In this document: piece after piece, positions 22,833 through 30,810 of the stretch
Layout of the letters: the number at the start of each line of letters is the position of its first letter
Position numbering within the stretch: the first letter of the stretch is position 1
Source of the DNA: Nitrosovibrio sp. Nv4
GTDB lineage: Bacteria > Bdellovibrionota > UBA1018 > CAIMNF01
Reading direction: 5' to 3'
Length of the DNA: 34,273 bases
NCBI GenBank assembly: GCA_943327105.2
Contig: CALPVV020000018.1
Coordinates: 1-34,273 of the forward strand
Position numbers and translations under genes: made by a program
Notes under the pieces: model-generated
What the model was told of the DNA's origin: nothing
The model's database searches: none
The model's input: the letters and a program-made list of their open reading frames with translations, nothing else

Positions 22833-25114
22833 CACTCACGCTCCTTCAACCTGATCACACTTGACCAGAAAACGGTTAACGCCGAAGCAGGCATCAAGAT
22901 GGCCGCAATTAACGGGTTCATATGACCGGACAAACTCAATACCGCACCGATCAGATTATAACTGGTGCTCAAAGCAAAGTTTTGGCGAAGAGTACTTCGC
23001 ACCCGTTTTGAAATAGTAAGAAACTCTGGAACCAGTTCTATTCCTGGATTGAGTGAATAAACTTGAGCCGATTGAATGGCTGCTTCCATTCCACCCTGTA
23101 CGGCAATACTGACCTTAGCCGATGAAAGCGCAAGTGAATCATTCACACCATCGCCAACCATCATTGCATTCATGATGAAGTTAGATTTTTGCTCAGGCGA
23201 TTGCTTGCTGAAGAATGAACTGACACCGATTTGATGAGCGAGTTTTTCGACCGCGCGATCCTGGTCACCCGAAAGCAAAGCCAATTTGTAATTACAGCGT
23301 TTTAACTTTTCAATAGCCGGTTTTGTGTTGATGCGAATTGAATCTTCAAAAGAAACCCTGCAAATGAGAGTGCCGTTTTTGTAAAACACCGATTCGGTCA
23401 TTCCACTTTCGGAAGCTTCAGCACGGATGAATTCATAGCGATCATGCTGATCAGGATGAGCACCAATCAAGCCCATCCCAGCTTTTTCTTCGAATGATGA
23501 CCAATCGATCACTGACGCCATCACCGATTGTTCGGCGAATGCGCGTTCAACCGAACGAGAAGCCGGGTGACGGGAAAGACGAACCAAAGAAAAAAGTGCG
23601 GATGAATCTTTGGTTGATAATGATTTCAAATCGACACAGGCACTCAGACGCCCCTCAGTCAAGGTACCGGTTTTATCAAAATAAATCTGAGTGATTTCAG
23701 GAGCGGAATCAATCGCGGCCGGATCTTTCACCAACAGACCTTTTTTCAAAAGGGACTTCATCGACAAACTGAAAACCAAAGGGGTAGCCAAAGCCAGCGC
23801 ACAAGGACATGTCACGATTAATAGAGCCAAAACGCGACGAATTCCCTCTTCAGCCATTCCATGAGTGAAAAAATATCCTAGCGCAACGACCGCAATCGAA
23901 CTGACCAAGAGCAAAAGTCGCTGAGCCCACTGATCACTTTTTAATTCGGTAATGGTTCTTCTGGACTGCACATCTGCAACCTTTTCAAGCAATCGCGCCA
24001 GTCGGGTGGTTTTTCCGGTTTGGCGTACTTCTACCCAGATTTCGCCTTCTGATTCTAAAAACACGGTACCCGCGAAAACGGAGTCACCGGCCTGCAACCG
24101 TACCGGATCAGATTCACCCGTAAAGTGAGAGTGATCACACCAGCCCTCACCCTTGCGAACAATTCCATCAAAACGGATTTTTTCACCCTTTTGCAATTGA
24201 ACCAGATCACCCGGTTTACCGTCGAACTCACTTTGGAAAAAATCAAGAACACCAAGATTCAAGCGGGAAGACTGGCGAAGACGAGCCAAATAATACCGGC
24301 TGGCCAACAACAAGAATACGAGCGCAGTCAAACTATCAAAATACAACTGATGAGTTCCGCGAATCAATGAGTCGGTTGAATAGAAAAATGCAACAATCAA
24401 TGCAAGTAAAATGGGCGCATCGATCGGGAAGGTTTTCGACCTTAAGCCGGAATAAACATTTTTGAAAAACACCCTGCCCGAATAAAACAGTGACGGAACA
24501 GCAAGTACGAATGAAGCGACTTCGAACAGCGTTTCAAATCGACCGCCTACACCCGAATAAAGTGGGATACTCATCAACATCACATTGCCCGCGATTGCTC
24601 CAGCAAGCCCGAGATCAAGTAAGCGTTTTCGATTTTCTGACTCGATTTTTCGGGTCGCCTCATCAGAGTCAGCAATCAAATGAGGAATATAGCCCCAATC
24701 ATTGATCATTTTTGCCACTGAATTGATCTGCTCAGTTGAAACCAACTCGACGGTCAATACGGAACGATTCAAATTGAGTGAGCAAGTTTTCACGGAATGA
24801 GGCATTGACTGAGGAAGTCTTTCCAGCAACCAAAGACAGGCAGAGCAATGAACACCTTCCAGATAAAACTTCACTAAAGGCTGATCAACATGAAAGGTAA
24901 ATTGACGACTGGAAAAGGTAATCGGCTGGGATGGTTTGAAGCACACCCCAGTCTCTTTCAAAGTATAATAATCCCCTAACCCCGCAGTGCTCAAAATTTG
25001 ATAAACAGTCTCGCAACCATTGCAACAGAAACCGTTCCGACGTTCACTCGGAACAGGGTTTCCGCAATGCGTGCATACTAAGGTGAGTGCTGCGGGGTTG
25101 AGAATCATATCCAT
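22832..25114 (-). CDS. ccoI: Copper-transporting P-type ATPase CcoI (FixI)
   Basis: 760 residues. It exports copper to the periplasm for oxidase assembly. The N-terminal metal-binding part has CTHC (14-17), CCNGC (30-34) and a HMA motif HCSAC (89-93). Actuator motif FTGESDP, the channel CPC at 436-438, phosphorylated Asp480 in DKTGTLTEG, the RHPAS motif and GDGVNDSLAL near 650 are all present. Start ATG 25114; ATG 25108 is equally possible and no clear ribosome site is seen, so coupling to the CBS gene 13 bases upstream is likely. Confidence 0.95.
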   Translation of the reverse strand: MDMILNPAALTLVCTHCGNPVPSERRNGFCCNGCETVYQILSTAGLGDYYTLKETGVCFKPSQPITFSSRQFTFHVDQPLVKFYLEGVHCSACLWLLERLPQSMPHSVKTCSLNLNRSVLTVELVSTEQINSVAKMINDWGYIPHLIADSDEATRKIESENRKRLLDLGLAGAIAGNVMLMSIPLYSGVGGRFETLFEVASFVLAVPSLFYSGRVFFKNVYSGLRSKTFPIDAPILLALIVAFFYSTDSLIRGTHQLYFDSLTALVFLLLASRYYLARLRQSSRLNLGVLDFFQSEFDGKPGDLVQLQKGEKIRFDGIVRKGEGWCDHSHFTGESDPVRLQAGDSVFAGTVFLESEGEIWVEVRQTGKTTRLARLLEKVADVQSRRTITELKSDQWAQRLLLLVSSIAVVALGYFFTHGMAEEGIRRVLALLIVTCPCALALATPLVFSLSMKSLLKKGLLVKDPAAIDSAPEITQIYFDKTGTLTEGRLSACVDLKSLSTKDSSALFSLVRLSRHPASRSVERAFAEQSVMASVIDWSSFEEKAGMGLIGAHPDQHDRYEFIRAEASESGMTESVFYKNGTLICRVSFEDSIRINTKPAIEKLKRCNYKLALLSGDQDRAVEKLAHQIGVSSFFSKQSPEQKSNFIMNAMMVGDGVNDSLALSSAKVSIAVQGGMEAAIQSAQVYSLNPGIELVPEFLTISKRVRSTLRQNFALSTSYNLIGAVLSLSGHMNPLIAAILMPASALTVFWSSVIRLKERE

Positions 25115-25127
25115 TTTTTGATTTCGT

Positions 25128-25544
25128 TTAGTGGGTTAAACGACTATGAAGCAATTCATTTAGTGCCTTCAATGCATCAGTAGTAGTAAAAATTCCAACC
25201 AATCGATGATTATCGACCACGAGAACGCTTCCGATTTTCTTTTCAGCCATCATTTTAGAAACATCATCAAGTTTTGATTCCGGCTTCACGAGAAACACTT
25301 CTGAACTGGCGATTTCATCAACGGTGGTTTTTGAACTTTCAACGCCACGAATGGACATTGCCAATTTCAAATCTCGATCACTGATCACTCCTGAAATTTG
25401 ACCACCTTTCATCACTGGAAGATGGCGAATTTTATTTTCGCTCATCATTTTGTGCGCTGTCTCAATCGTCTGGTCTGAGCCGATTGAATGGGGCATAACA
25501 GTCATAAACTTCATTACAGTTGGAACACTTTTATTCATGGTCAT
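25128..25544 (-). CDS. CBS-domain protein heading the cbb3 operon
   Basis: 138 residues. ATG 25544 has AAAGGAG nine bases upstream; a longer open frame to 25757 runs through the operator and is not protein-like. Two CBS domains cover nearly all of it: FMTVMPHSIGSDQTI to VISDRDLKLAM, and ASSEVFLVKPESKL to VGIFTTTDALKAL. Pairs of CBS domains bind adenine nucleotides. It is the first gene of the operon, controlled by the FNR-like operator, so it may signal energy state to the oxidase or its assembly. That role is inference. Confidence 0.88.
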   Translation of the reverse strand: MTMNKSVPTVMKFMTVMPHSIGSDQTIETAHKMMSENKIRHLPVMKGGQISGVISDRDLKLAMSIRGVESSKTTVDEIASSEVFLVKPESKLDDVSKMMAEKKIGSVLVVDNHRLVGIFTTTDALKALNELLHSRLTH

Positions 25545-25593
25545 TGGGATAGACTCCTTTTCTTTGAAATCGAGTCTAGCGAACACCGTGCCG

Positions 25594-25638
25594 AAGGTGT
25601 TATGATGGCTCAAAGATTGATTATGATCTGGATCATAA
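25594..25638. promoter_or_regulatory. FNR/CRP-type operator between the cbb3 operon and its regulator
   Basis: TTATGATCTGGATCATAA (25621-25638) is a perfect 8-bp inverted repeat with a 2-base centre, of form TATGA-N6-TCATA. Leftward, CATAACACCTT follows at the same 28-base spacing as at 17238. Rightward, the centre is only 21 bases from the regulator start codon, a position suited to self-repression. Confidence 0.75.
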
Positions 25639-25650
25639 TTCGAGGTATCT

Positions 25651-26337
25651 ATGGGAAAATTAAACGAAAAAGTGAAGTGTAGCGATTGCGAAACACGCGG
25701 GAAAAGCCTGCTCTGCTCACTGAAGCATGAAGCCCTGACTACGATCGATGAGTCCAAGTTTCATCAACATTATAAGGCCGGACAAAACTTGTTTTATGCA
25801 GGAAATCCTGCTGCTGGGGTATTTTGCATCTTATCAGGAACCGTAAAACTTGAAGTTCAAGATGAAGAAGGCAAAACCCAAATTGCCCAAGTTTATTCAA
25901 AGGGCGGCATGATCGGCTATCGAGCTCTCTTTAGCGATGAAACTTACCTGAGCAGCGCGATTGCCGCTGAACCGACCGATCTATGCTTCATTCCGAAGGC
26001 CACCATTCTTGAGTTAGTAAAGAAGAACCCAGAACTCTCTCTCAAATTTTTAAAACAACTTTCAGACGATTTCAGAATGATGGAAACACGACTCCACCGT
26101 GTTTCTTCAAACACCGCTGTCGAGCGCATCGCTGAGGCTTTGTTGTTCTTGCGTGAAAACTTTCATGAAAAAAACTGGACCCGTAAAGAAATCTCAGAAT
26201 GGGCCAGCACCACCACGGAAACAGTGATTCGCACACTTGCTGATTTCGAAACCGAAGGCTTGATTGAACAAAAAGGTCGAGTCATCACTATTCTCAAGCG
26301 GGATCTACTTCTAAAAAAGGCAAAAATTTCGGTTTGA
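25651..26337 (+). CDS. FNR-like transcriptional regulator
   Basis: 228 residues. Cyclic-nucleotide-binding-like fold followed by a helix-turn-helix. The N-terminal cysteines Cys10, Cys13 and Cys22 (C-x2-C-x8-C) and Cys112 in DLCFIPK line up with the four [4Fe-4S] ligands of E. coli FNR, where the last lies in a similar CEIPF context. So oxygen sensing is likely. The recognition helix reads TETVIR (189-194): Glu190 and Arg194 are kept as in FNR, but Ile193 replaces the serine that selects the FNR half-site. GAGG is five bases before the ATG. It is divergent from the cbb3 operon and probably controls it. Confidence 0.88.
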   Translation: MGKLNEKVKCSDCETRGKSLLCSLKHEALTTIDESKFHQHYKAGQNLFYAGNPAAGVFCILSGTVKLEVQDEEGKTQIAQVYSKGGMIGYRALFSDETYLSSAIAAEPTDLCFIPKATILELVKKNPELSLKFLKQLSDDFRMMETRLHRVSSNTAVERIAEALLFLRENFHEKNWTRKEISEWASTTTETVIRTLADFETEGLIEQKGRVITILKRDLLLKKAKISV

Positions 26338-26342
26338 AAAAA

Positions 26343-26831
26343 TTATAAGTGACGCGCATAGGTCCCGGTTAATTGGGCCGTGGCGATGATGTGGCCCTCA
26401 ACCTTTTCAATTAACTTCGATTTACTTAACCCAGGTTGCAAGTTCAACTTCTGATCAAGCGCATACAAGGTAAACACATAATGATGTGCCCCACTGTTAC
26501 GTGGTGGCAGCGGCCCTCGGTAACCGATTTTACCAAATGAGTTCATACCCTGTTCCATTTTAAACGGTTGATTGATGCGAAATTCGCCTGGCGGCATCGC
26601 TTCTGGAATGGAACGAATATTGGCTGGGATTTCGTAAGCCAACCAATGCACAAAAAACTGCCCCTTTTCTTTCGGGCAAAAAGCGTCATGATCTTCGCAA
26701 ATCAACGCAAAAGACCTAGTCTTATCCGGAACCCCACTCCACTCCAGTACAGGGGAAATATCCTCACTCTCACCTGTGTATGCAATGGGAATCGGGCGCT
26801 GATCCATAAACGCAGGGCTGGTCAAAATCAT
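26343..26831 (-). CDS. YbhB/YbcL family Raf kinase inhibitor-like protein (PEBP)
   Basis: 162 residues from ATG 26831, chosen because GGGGAGG lies six bases ahead; a further ATG at 26858 has none. The family signatures are clear: EDISPVLEWSGVP, ICEDHDAF, FVHWLAYEIP, and GYRGPLPPRNSGAHHYVFTL-YALD. Bacterial members are of uncertain function; they bind small anions or phospholipid head groups. No signal peptide. It converges on the regulator gene with only five bases between stops. Confidence 0.92.
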   Translation of the reverse strand: MILTSPAFMDQRPIPIAYTGESEDISPVLEWSGVPDKTRSFALICEDHDAFCPKEKGQFFVHWLAYEIPANIRSIPEAMPPGEFRINQPFKMEQGMNSFGKIGYRGPLPPRNSGAHHYVFTLYALDQKLNLQPGLSKSKLIEKVEGHIIATAQLTGTYARHL

Positions 26832-26931
26832 AAGAAACCTCCCCTTCAAATCAAGCAAAAAGCATGCTCAATTTAGCCCTTCCTTTTTTGGCTAGGAGTG
26901 ATAAAACCTCATAAACACAGGGAAAACTTAC

Positions 26932-28137
26932 ATGAAAAGCTATCGACAACCGTTGATTTTTGTTACCGCGCTCTTTTTTCTTTTTGGATTCATCACTTGT
27001 CTCAATGACATTTTGATTCCGCATTTAAAAAGTCTTTTCACATTGAACTATGCGCAAGCGATGCTGGTTCAGGTTTGCTTTTTTTCGGCTTATTTCTTCA
27101 TGTCGATTCCATCTGGACGAATCACACTAAAGCGCGGCTATCGATTCGGTATCGTTGCCGGGCTTGCGACCGCAGCAGTAGGAACACTTGGTTTTATTCC
27201 TGCGGCACATTCCGGTTCATACACTGTGTTTTTAATTTCCCTTTTCATTCTTGCTTCAGGCATCACTCTGCTTCAAGTTGCTGTGAACCCTTATGTAACC
27301 CTGCTTGGGGCACCTGAAAAAAGCGCTTTTCGTCTGAACTTGGTGCAAGCCTTCAATTCACTGGGCACCACTCTAGCTCCTTTAGTCGGCAGCGTTTTCA
27401 TCCTGGCATCAGAAGATAAAGTAAAAGCCATCGAAACCCCGTACCTGATTCTCACTCTTGCATTGATTGTGGTATCGCTGGTGTTTGCAAAAATCCCATT
27501 GCCCTCACTTAGTGATTATTCAAATCAAGAAGTGCCTGAAGGTGATGAAACTTTCTCACAGTCCATTTCTCACTACCTGCGAACCATGAAAGAAAATCCG
27601 CATCTGGTGCTGGGCATGTTGGCCATTTTCTTTTACGTCGGGGCCGAAGTTTCAATCGGCAGTTTTCTGGTTTCCTGGTTGAATGACTCGCAAGTTGCCG
27701 GGTTTGGGAAAGAAGAAGCAGGTAAATATGTAGCCTTTTACTGGGGTGGCGCCATGGTTGGACGATTCCTCGGTAGCTATCTCACTGCAACCTTCAAACC
27801 TTCAACCGTGTTGCGTACAGCCTTGGCAGTCATCTTGATCTTGATCGTTGTTGCCGTTGCCATGTATCAGCCGAGTATATCAATGTGGGCAATCATCTTG
27901 ATTGGTCTTTTCAATTCGATACAATTTCCAACTATTTTCTCAATGAGCGTTGCGGGCCTGGGGAAAGACACCCCTTATGCTTCAGGATTGCTCTGTACCT
28001 GCATTGTCGGCGGCGCCTTGATCCCACTTTTCCAAGGATTTTTAGCAGATGCCAGCGGATTACGAATCTCTTACATCATTCCGTTCCTGTGCTATTTGTA
28101 CATTTTTGCTTTCGCAAAACGGTTCGAGAAACAATAA
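26932..28137 (+). CDS. FucP/NagP-type sugar:proton symporter (MFS)
   Basis: 401 residues, about 12 spans. FLFGFITCLNDILIPHLKSLF is the start typical of the FHS group (L-fucose, glucose/galactose and N-acetylglucosamine transporters; each quoted in part), with the conserved Asn-Asp pair and LQVAVNPYVTLLG in span 4. RLNLVQAFNSLGTTLAPL and YWGGAMVGRF also fit. The kinase gene behind it suggests an amino sugar or hexose that is phosphorylated after entry. AGGGA is nine bases ahead of the ATG; GATAAA near 26900 may be its -10. Confidence 0.9.
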   Translation: MKSYRQPLIFVTALFFLFGFITCLNDILIPHLKSLFTLNYAQAMLVQVCFFSAYFFMSIPSGRITLKRGYRFGIVAGLATAAVGTLGFIPAAHSGSYTVFLISLFILASGITLLQVAVNPYVTLLGAPEKSAFRLNLVQAFNSLGTTLAPLVGSVFILASEDKVKAIETPYLILTLALIVVSLVFAKIPLPSLSDYSNQEVPEGDETFSQSISHYLRTMKENPHLVLGMLAIFFYVGAEVSIGSFLVSWLNDSQVAGFGKEEAGKYVAFYWGGAMVGRFLGSYLTATFKPSTVLRTALAVILILIVVAVAMYQPSISMWAIILIGLFNSIQFPTIFSMSVAGLGKDTPYASGLLCTCIVGGALIPLFQGFLADASGLRISYIIPFLCYLYIFAFAKRFEKQ

Positions 28138-28147
28138 GGTATTTGAT

Positions 28148-28987
28148 ATGAAAATCATCGTAGACAGCGGTTCAACCAAGGCAGACTGGGCATTCATCAA
28201 TCAAGATGGATTCGTGACCTACACTCATACCATGGGGCTGAATCCTTATTTTCACGGCCCGGAAAAAGTTGAAGCGGAACTTTCTAAAAAAGCATTTACC
28301 GATGCGGTTCCTGTTCTTGAGATCAAGGAAGTTTACTTTTACGGCGCCGGATGCCCCGATGAATTCTATTGTTCAAAAATGGCAGATGGTTTGAAGCGTG
28401 TTTTTAAAAATGCCAAAATTGAAGTACATCACGACTTGCTCGGAGCAGCCCGTGCCACCTGTGGCAGAAAACCGGGTATTGCAGGAATTCTCGGAACCGG
28501 TTCAAACTCATGCCTCTATGATGGTTCGAACGTCACGGATAATGTCACCGCCCTTGCCCATGTCTTAGGCGATGAAGGCGGAGGGGTGCACCTCGGTAAG
28601 CTGATTCTTCAGGCTTATTACTACCGTGAATTACCATCTGAATTGGAAGATGATTTCAATCGCAGTTACCCTGAGGGAAAAGATGCGATCATTCACCGCA
28701 TTTACGGTGAAGGCCAAAACGTGCACATCGCTTCATTTGCTCAATTCGCAATTCGTCACCGGGAACATCTTTTTATCAATTCACTGATCAAGAAAGCCTT
28801 CCGCGAATACGCTAACCGCCATTTGAAAAAATACCGCAATTGGCAGGAACTTGAAGTGAATCTGGTCGGTTCCATTGCCGACATCTTGAGTGATGAAGTA
28901 CGCAGCACTTTTGCCGAAGAAGGACTGAAAACAGGCGTCATCATTCGCAAACCTATTGAAAAGCTTGTAGAATTCCATTCAAATTAA
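28148..28987 (+). CDS. N-acetylglucosamine kinase-like sugar kinase (BadF/BadG family)
   Basis: 279 residues from ATG 28148 (AAGG ahead); a longer open frame from 28049 overlaps the transporter. ASKHA-fold kinase: VDSGSTKADWAF is the first phosphate loop, ILGTGSNSC the second, GDEGGGVHLG the sugar-side motif and VNLVGSIAD the adenosine motif. This branch includes N-acetylglucosamine and glucosamine kinases. With the transporter 10 bases upstream it forms an uptake and phosphorylation pair, probably for amino sugars from cell walls. Substrate is inferred. Confidence 0.85.
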   Translation: MKIIVDSGSTKADWAFINQDGFVTYTHTMGLNPYFHGPEKVEAELSKKAFTDAVPVLEIKEVYFYGAGCPDEFYCSKMADGLKRVFKNAKIEVHHDLLGAARATCGRKPGIAGILGTGSNSCLYDGSNVTDNVTALAHVLGDEGGGVHLGKLILQAYYYRELPSELEDDFNRSYPEGKDAIIHRIYGEGQNVHIASFAQFAIRHREHLFINSLIKKAFREYANRHLKKYRNWQELEVNLVGSIADILSDEVRSTFAEEGLKTGVIIRKPIEKLVEFHSN

Positions 28988-29030
28988 AGATTCGTCAAGA
29001 AAATGCCGATCAGTCTGACAGGAGATCTCA

Positions 29031-30089
29031 ATGAAGAAGTCCATGTCAGCCATTATTGCTTTCACATTCTTTGCTTTTTCCGCTTCCGCAATTGAAATCA
29101 AGTACTCTGAACAAAGAGATTTGAATAAAGCCGCTGACATAACAAAAATAGCTCCGATTTCAAAAGTAATGACGGGTACCAGCTTTTTCGAGTTTGAACC
29201 TACAACAGGCAGTGATTTCATTCTCGATCAATTCGACACGGTTTGGATCAATGAAGATGCTTCCCAAGCGGTATTAGTACAACTTGATTTGAAGCTCGAA
29301 GATCAAAACCTGATCGGCAGAACCATCAAGCTAGATGATGGTTACCTCATGCACGGAGAGACCATGAAGGGCAGCCACTTTGCCGCATATTTTCATGGCA
29401 TGAATGAAGAAGCCTCAAAAGCAATTTTCAATAAAATGAAAACATCTGAAAAAACAGCTTCAATTAAACACTTTTTAAGTGAACTTTCGTATTCAAGCGC
29501 ATACGCCGAGCAAAGTGTCAGCAGTTGCGCTGACATCAAAGGAACCATTACTGAAACCAAAAACAAAATCAAAAGCGCTTTTCGAAACAACAAATGGACT
29601 TGTATTAAAAGCTTTTCAAAAGAAAAACACGGCAGCCTATTCAATGCAGTCATGCAAAAAATAGTCGATTTTCAGAATGGCACCCTATGGACCAAGGCTG
29701 CAAACGCACTGAAGTTCATTCATGCGGTATTAGGTGTGCTTACGGATTCTTCAACGCTGAAGAATCTGACGGAAATTCGTTTCTTACCTGAAAAAAAACA
29801 AGCTGAATTGGTATGCAGGGTATTTGGAAGAACCAGTAAAAACAGTGTCGAAATCGTGAACAAGAAAAGCTGGAACCAGGCCGACCGAGACATCATCAAG
29901 AAAGATTTCGGGATGAACCTCAGCAGTGAGCTTTCGATGCAACAATCGGAAATAGCCAAAGGAAAGGCAAATCATACGGAATCAGCCTGTTCAAAACTAT
30001 ACACTCGAACAAAGACCGTGATCGAAAAGACGTACAATTCGGTATCTAAGTCGGTAAAAGGCAGCAAAAAATCTCAAAAAGGCAAATAA
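29031..30089 (+). CDS. Exported protein of unknown function
   Basis: 352 residues, AGGAG seven bases ahead of the ATG. Signal peptide MKKSMSAIIAFTFFAFSASA. No membrane span follows. The centre has four cysteines (SSCADIK, WTCIKSF, LVCRVFG, SACSKLY) and the last 30 residues are Lys/Ser-rich (SVSKSVKGSKKSQKGK). I do not recognise a family. It is only 43 bases after the kinase gene and may be in that operon. Its sequence style (Ser/Lys-rich, moderately hydrophilic) resembles the next two unknown proteins. Confidence 0.7.
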   Translation: MKKSMSAIIAFTFFAFSASAIEIKYSEQRDLNKAADITKIAPISKVMTGTSFFEFEPTTGSDFILDQFDTVWINEDASQAVLVQLDLKLEDQNLIGRTIKLDDGYLMHGETMKGSHFAAYFHGMNEEASKAIFNKMKTSEKTASIKHFLSELSYSSAYAEQSVSSCADIKGTITETKNKIKSAFRNNKWTCIKSFSKEKHGSLFNAVMQKIVDFQNGTLWTKAANALKFIHAVLGVLTDSSTLKNLTEIRFLPEKKQAELVCRVFGRTSKNSVEIVNKKSWNQADRDIIKKDFGMNLSSELSMQQSEIAKGKANHTESACSKLYTRTKTVIEKTYNSVSKSVKGSKKSQKGK

Positions 30090-30156
30090 ATGCCTCCCTA
30101 TAAACTATTTTGATTAAATGTCATAAGTTTTTTAAATAACTTGTGTGTAATTTTAC

Positions 30157-30224
30157 TTGTGCACATAAACCCATCATGTTAAAACCCTCAACGAACCGGT
30201 CAGTTCAGGTTCATGGGAGAGGGT
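30157..30224 (+). promoter_or_regulatory. Candidate promoter and ribosome-site hairpin before the 30228 gene
   Basis: TTGTGC (30157-30162), 17 bases, then TAAAAC (30180-30185) with an extended-type TG upstream, is a plausible promoter starting near 30192. Separately ACCCTC (30184-30189) with GAGGGT (30219-30224), and GAACC with GGTTC inside, form a two-tier hairpin that would cover the ribosome site. Both cannot hold if the start is at 30192, because the outer arm would not be transcribed. Confidence 0.35.
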
Positions 30225-30227
30225 AAA

Positions 30228-30713
30228 ATGAAAAAATTTATTTGCGGTTTAATGGTGTTTTCAATGTTGAGTCTTGCGGCTCCAAAAAAAGAGGCACACG
30301 CGGGCTTCATTATCGTGGCAATGGTAGAGGAAAGTGTTTATAATCACAAACATAAATTCGATGATTACATCATTTACTTTTTCGCAGCCTCACTCATCAC
30401 CTATTCATTTTTCGTACTTACCACCGGCTTAAACAGCGCTTACAGCATTGGGGCTGGTATCGTGCTTCTAGATGAAAAAATCGAAAACTCTCAGGCAAAC
30501 ATCAAGGCTTCTCTTGCCGCTCGTTACCCATTTCTGGACGACTCGGCATCGATTCAGAACCTTTCAAGCTTGATTGTCAGCAAATATGCATCGACAAAGG
30601 ATGCCGAAGGCAATGCCGAAATCAAGTTGAACGCACAGGAAGTCAAAAATTCGGTTCAAAGTCTTGATCTGACCCAAGATCAACTGAATGAATTGGTTGC
30701 TAGTTTGAACTAA
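30228..30713 (+). CDS. Small exported or membrane protein of unknown function
   Basis: 161 residues from ATG 30228 (GGGAGAGGG directly ahead; the earlier ATG at 30213 overlaps that site). Signal-like start MKKFICGLMVFSMLSLAA, then a hydrophobic stretch near residues 45-75 (YIIYFFAASLITYSFFVLTT and onward to SIGAGIVLLDE). The C-terminal half is hydrophilic and helical (NIKASLAARYPFLDD, QEVKNSVQSLDLTQDQLNEL). Likely anchored in the inner membrane with a soluble domain. No family is recognised. Confidence 0.7.
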   Translation: MKKFICGLMVFSMLSLAAPKKEAHAGFIIVAMVEESVYNHKHKFDDYIIYFFAASLITYSFFVLTTGLNSAYSIGAGIVLLDEKIENSQANIKASLAARYPFLDDSASIQNLSSLIVSKYASTKDAEGNAEIKLNAQEVKNSVQSLDLTQDQLNELVASLN

Positions 30714-30740
30714 TAATAAAAAATATAGATGATATCGATC

Positions 30741-30772
30741 AAAGCCTCCGTAGATTACGGGGGCTTTTTTTT
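30741..30772 (+). terminator. Strong intrinsic terminator
   Basis: AAAGCCTCCGTA and TACGGGGGCTTT form a 12-bp stem (one G-T pair) around GAT, followed by a run of T. Clear end of the 30228 transcript. Confidence 0.92.
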
Positions 30773-30810
30773 GGCACGATCCTTCCATTAATTACCACAG
30801 AAGGTAATCA

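Noticed and set aside
25545-25757. Longer CBS protein start
   Set aside because: The extension runs through the FNR-type operator; a strong ribosome site fits ATG 25544.
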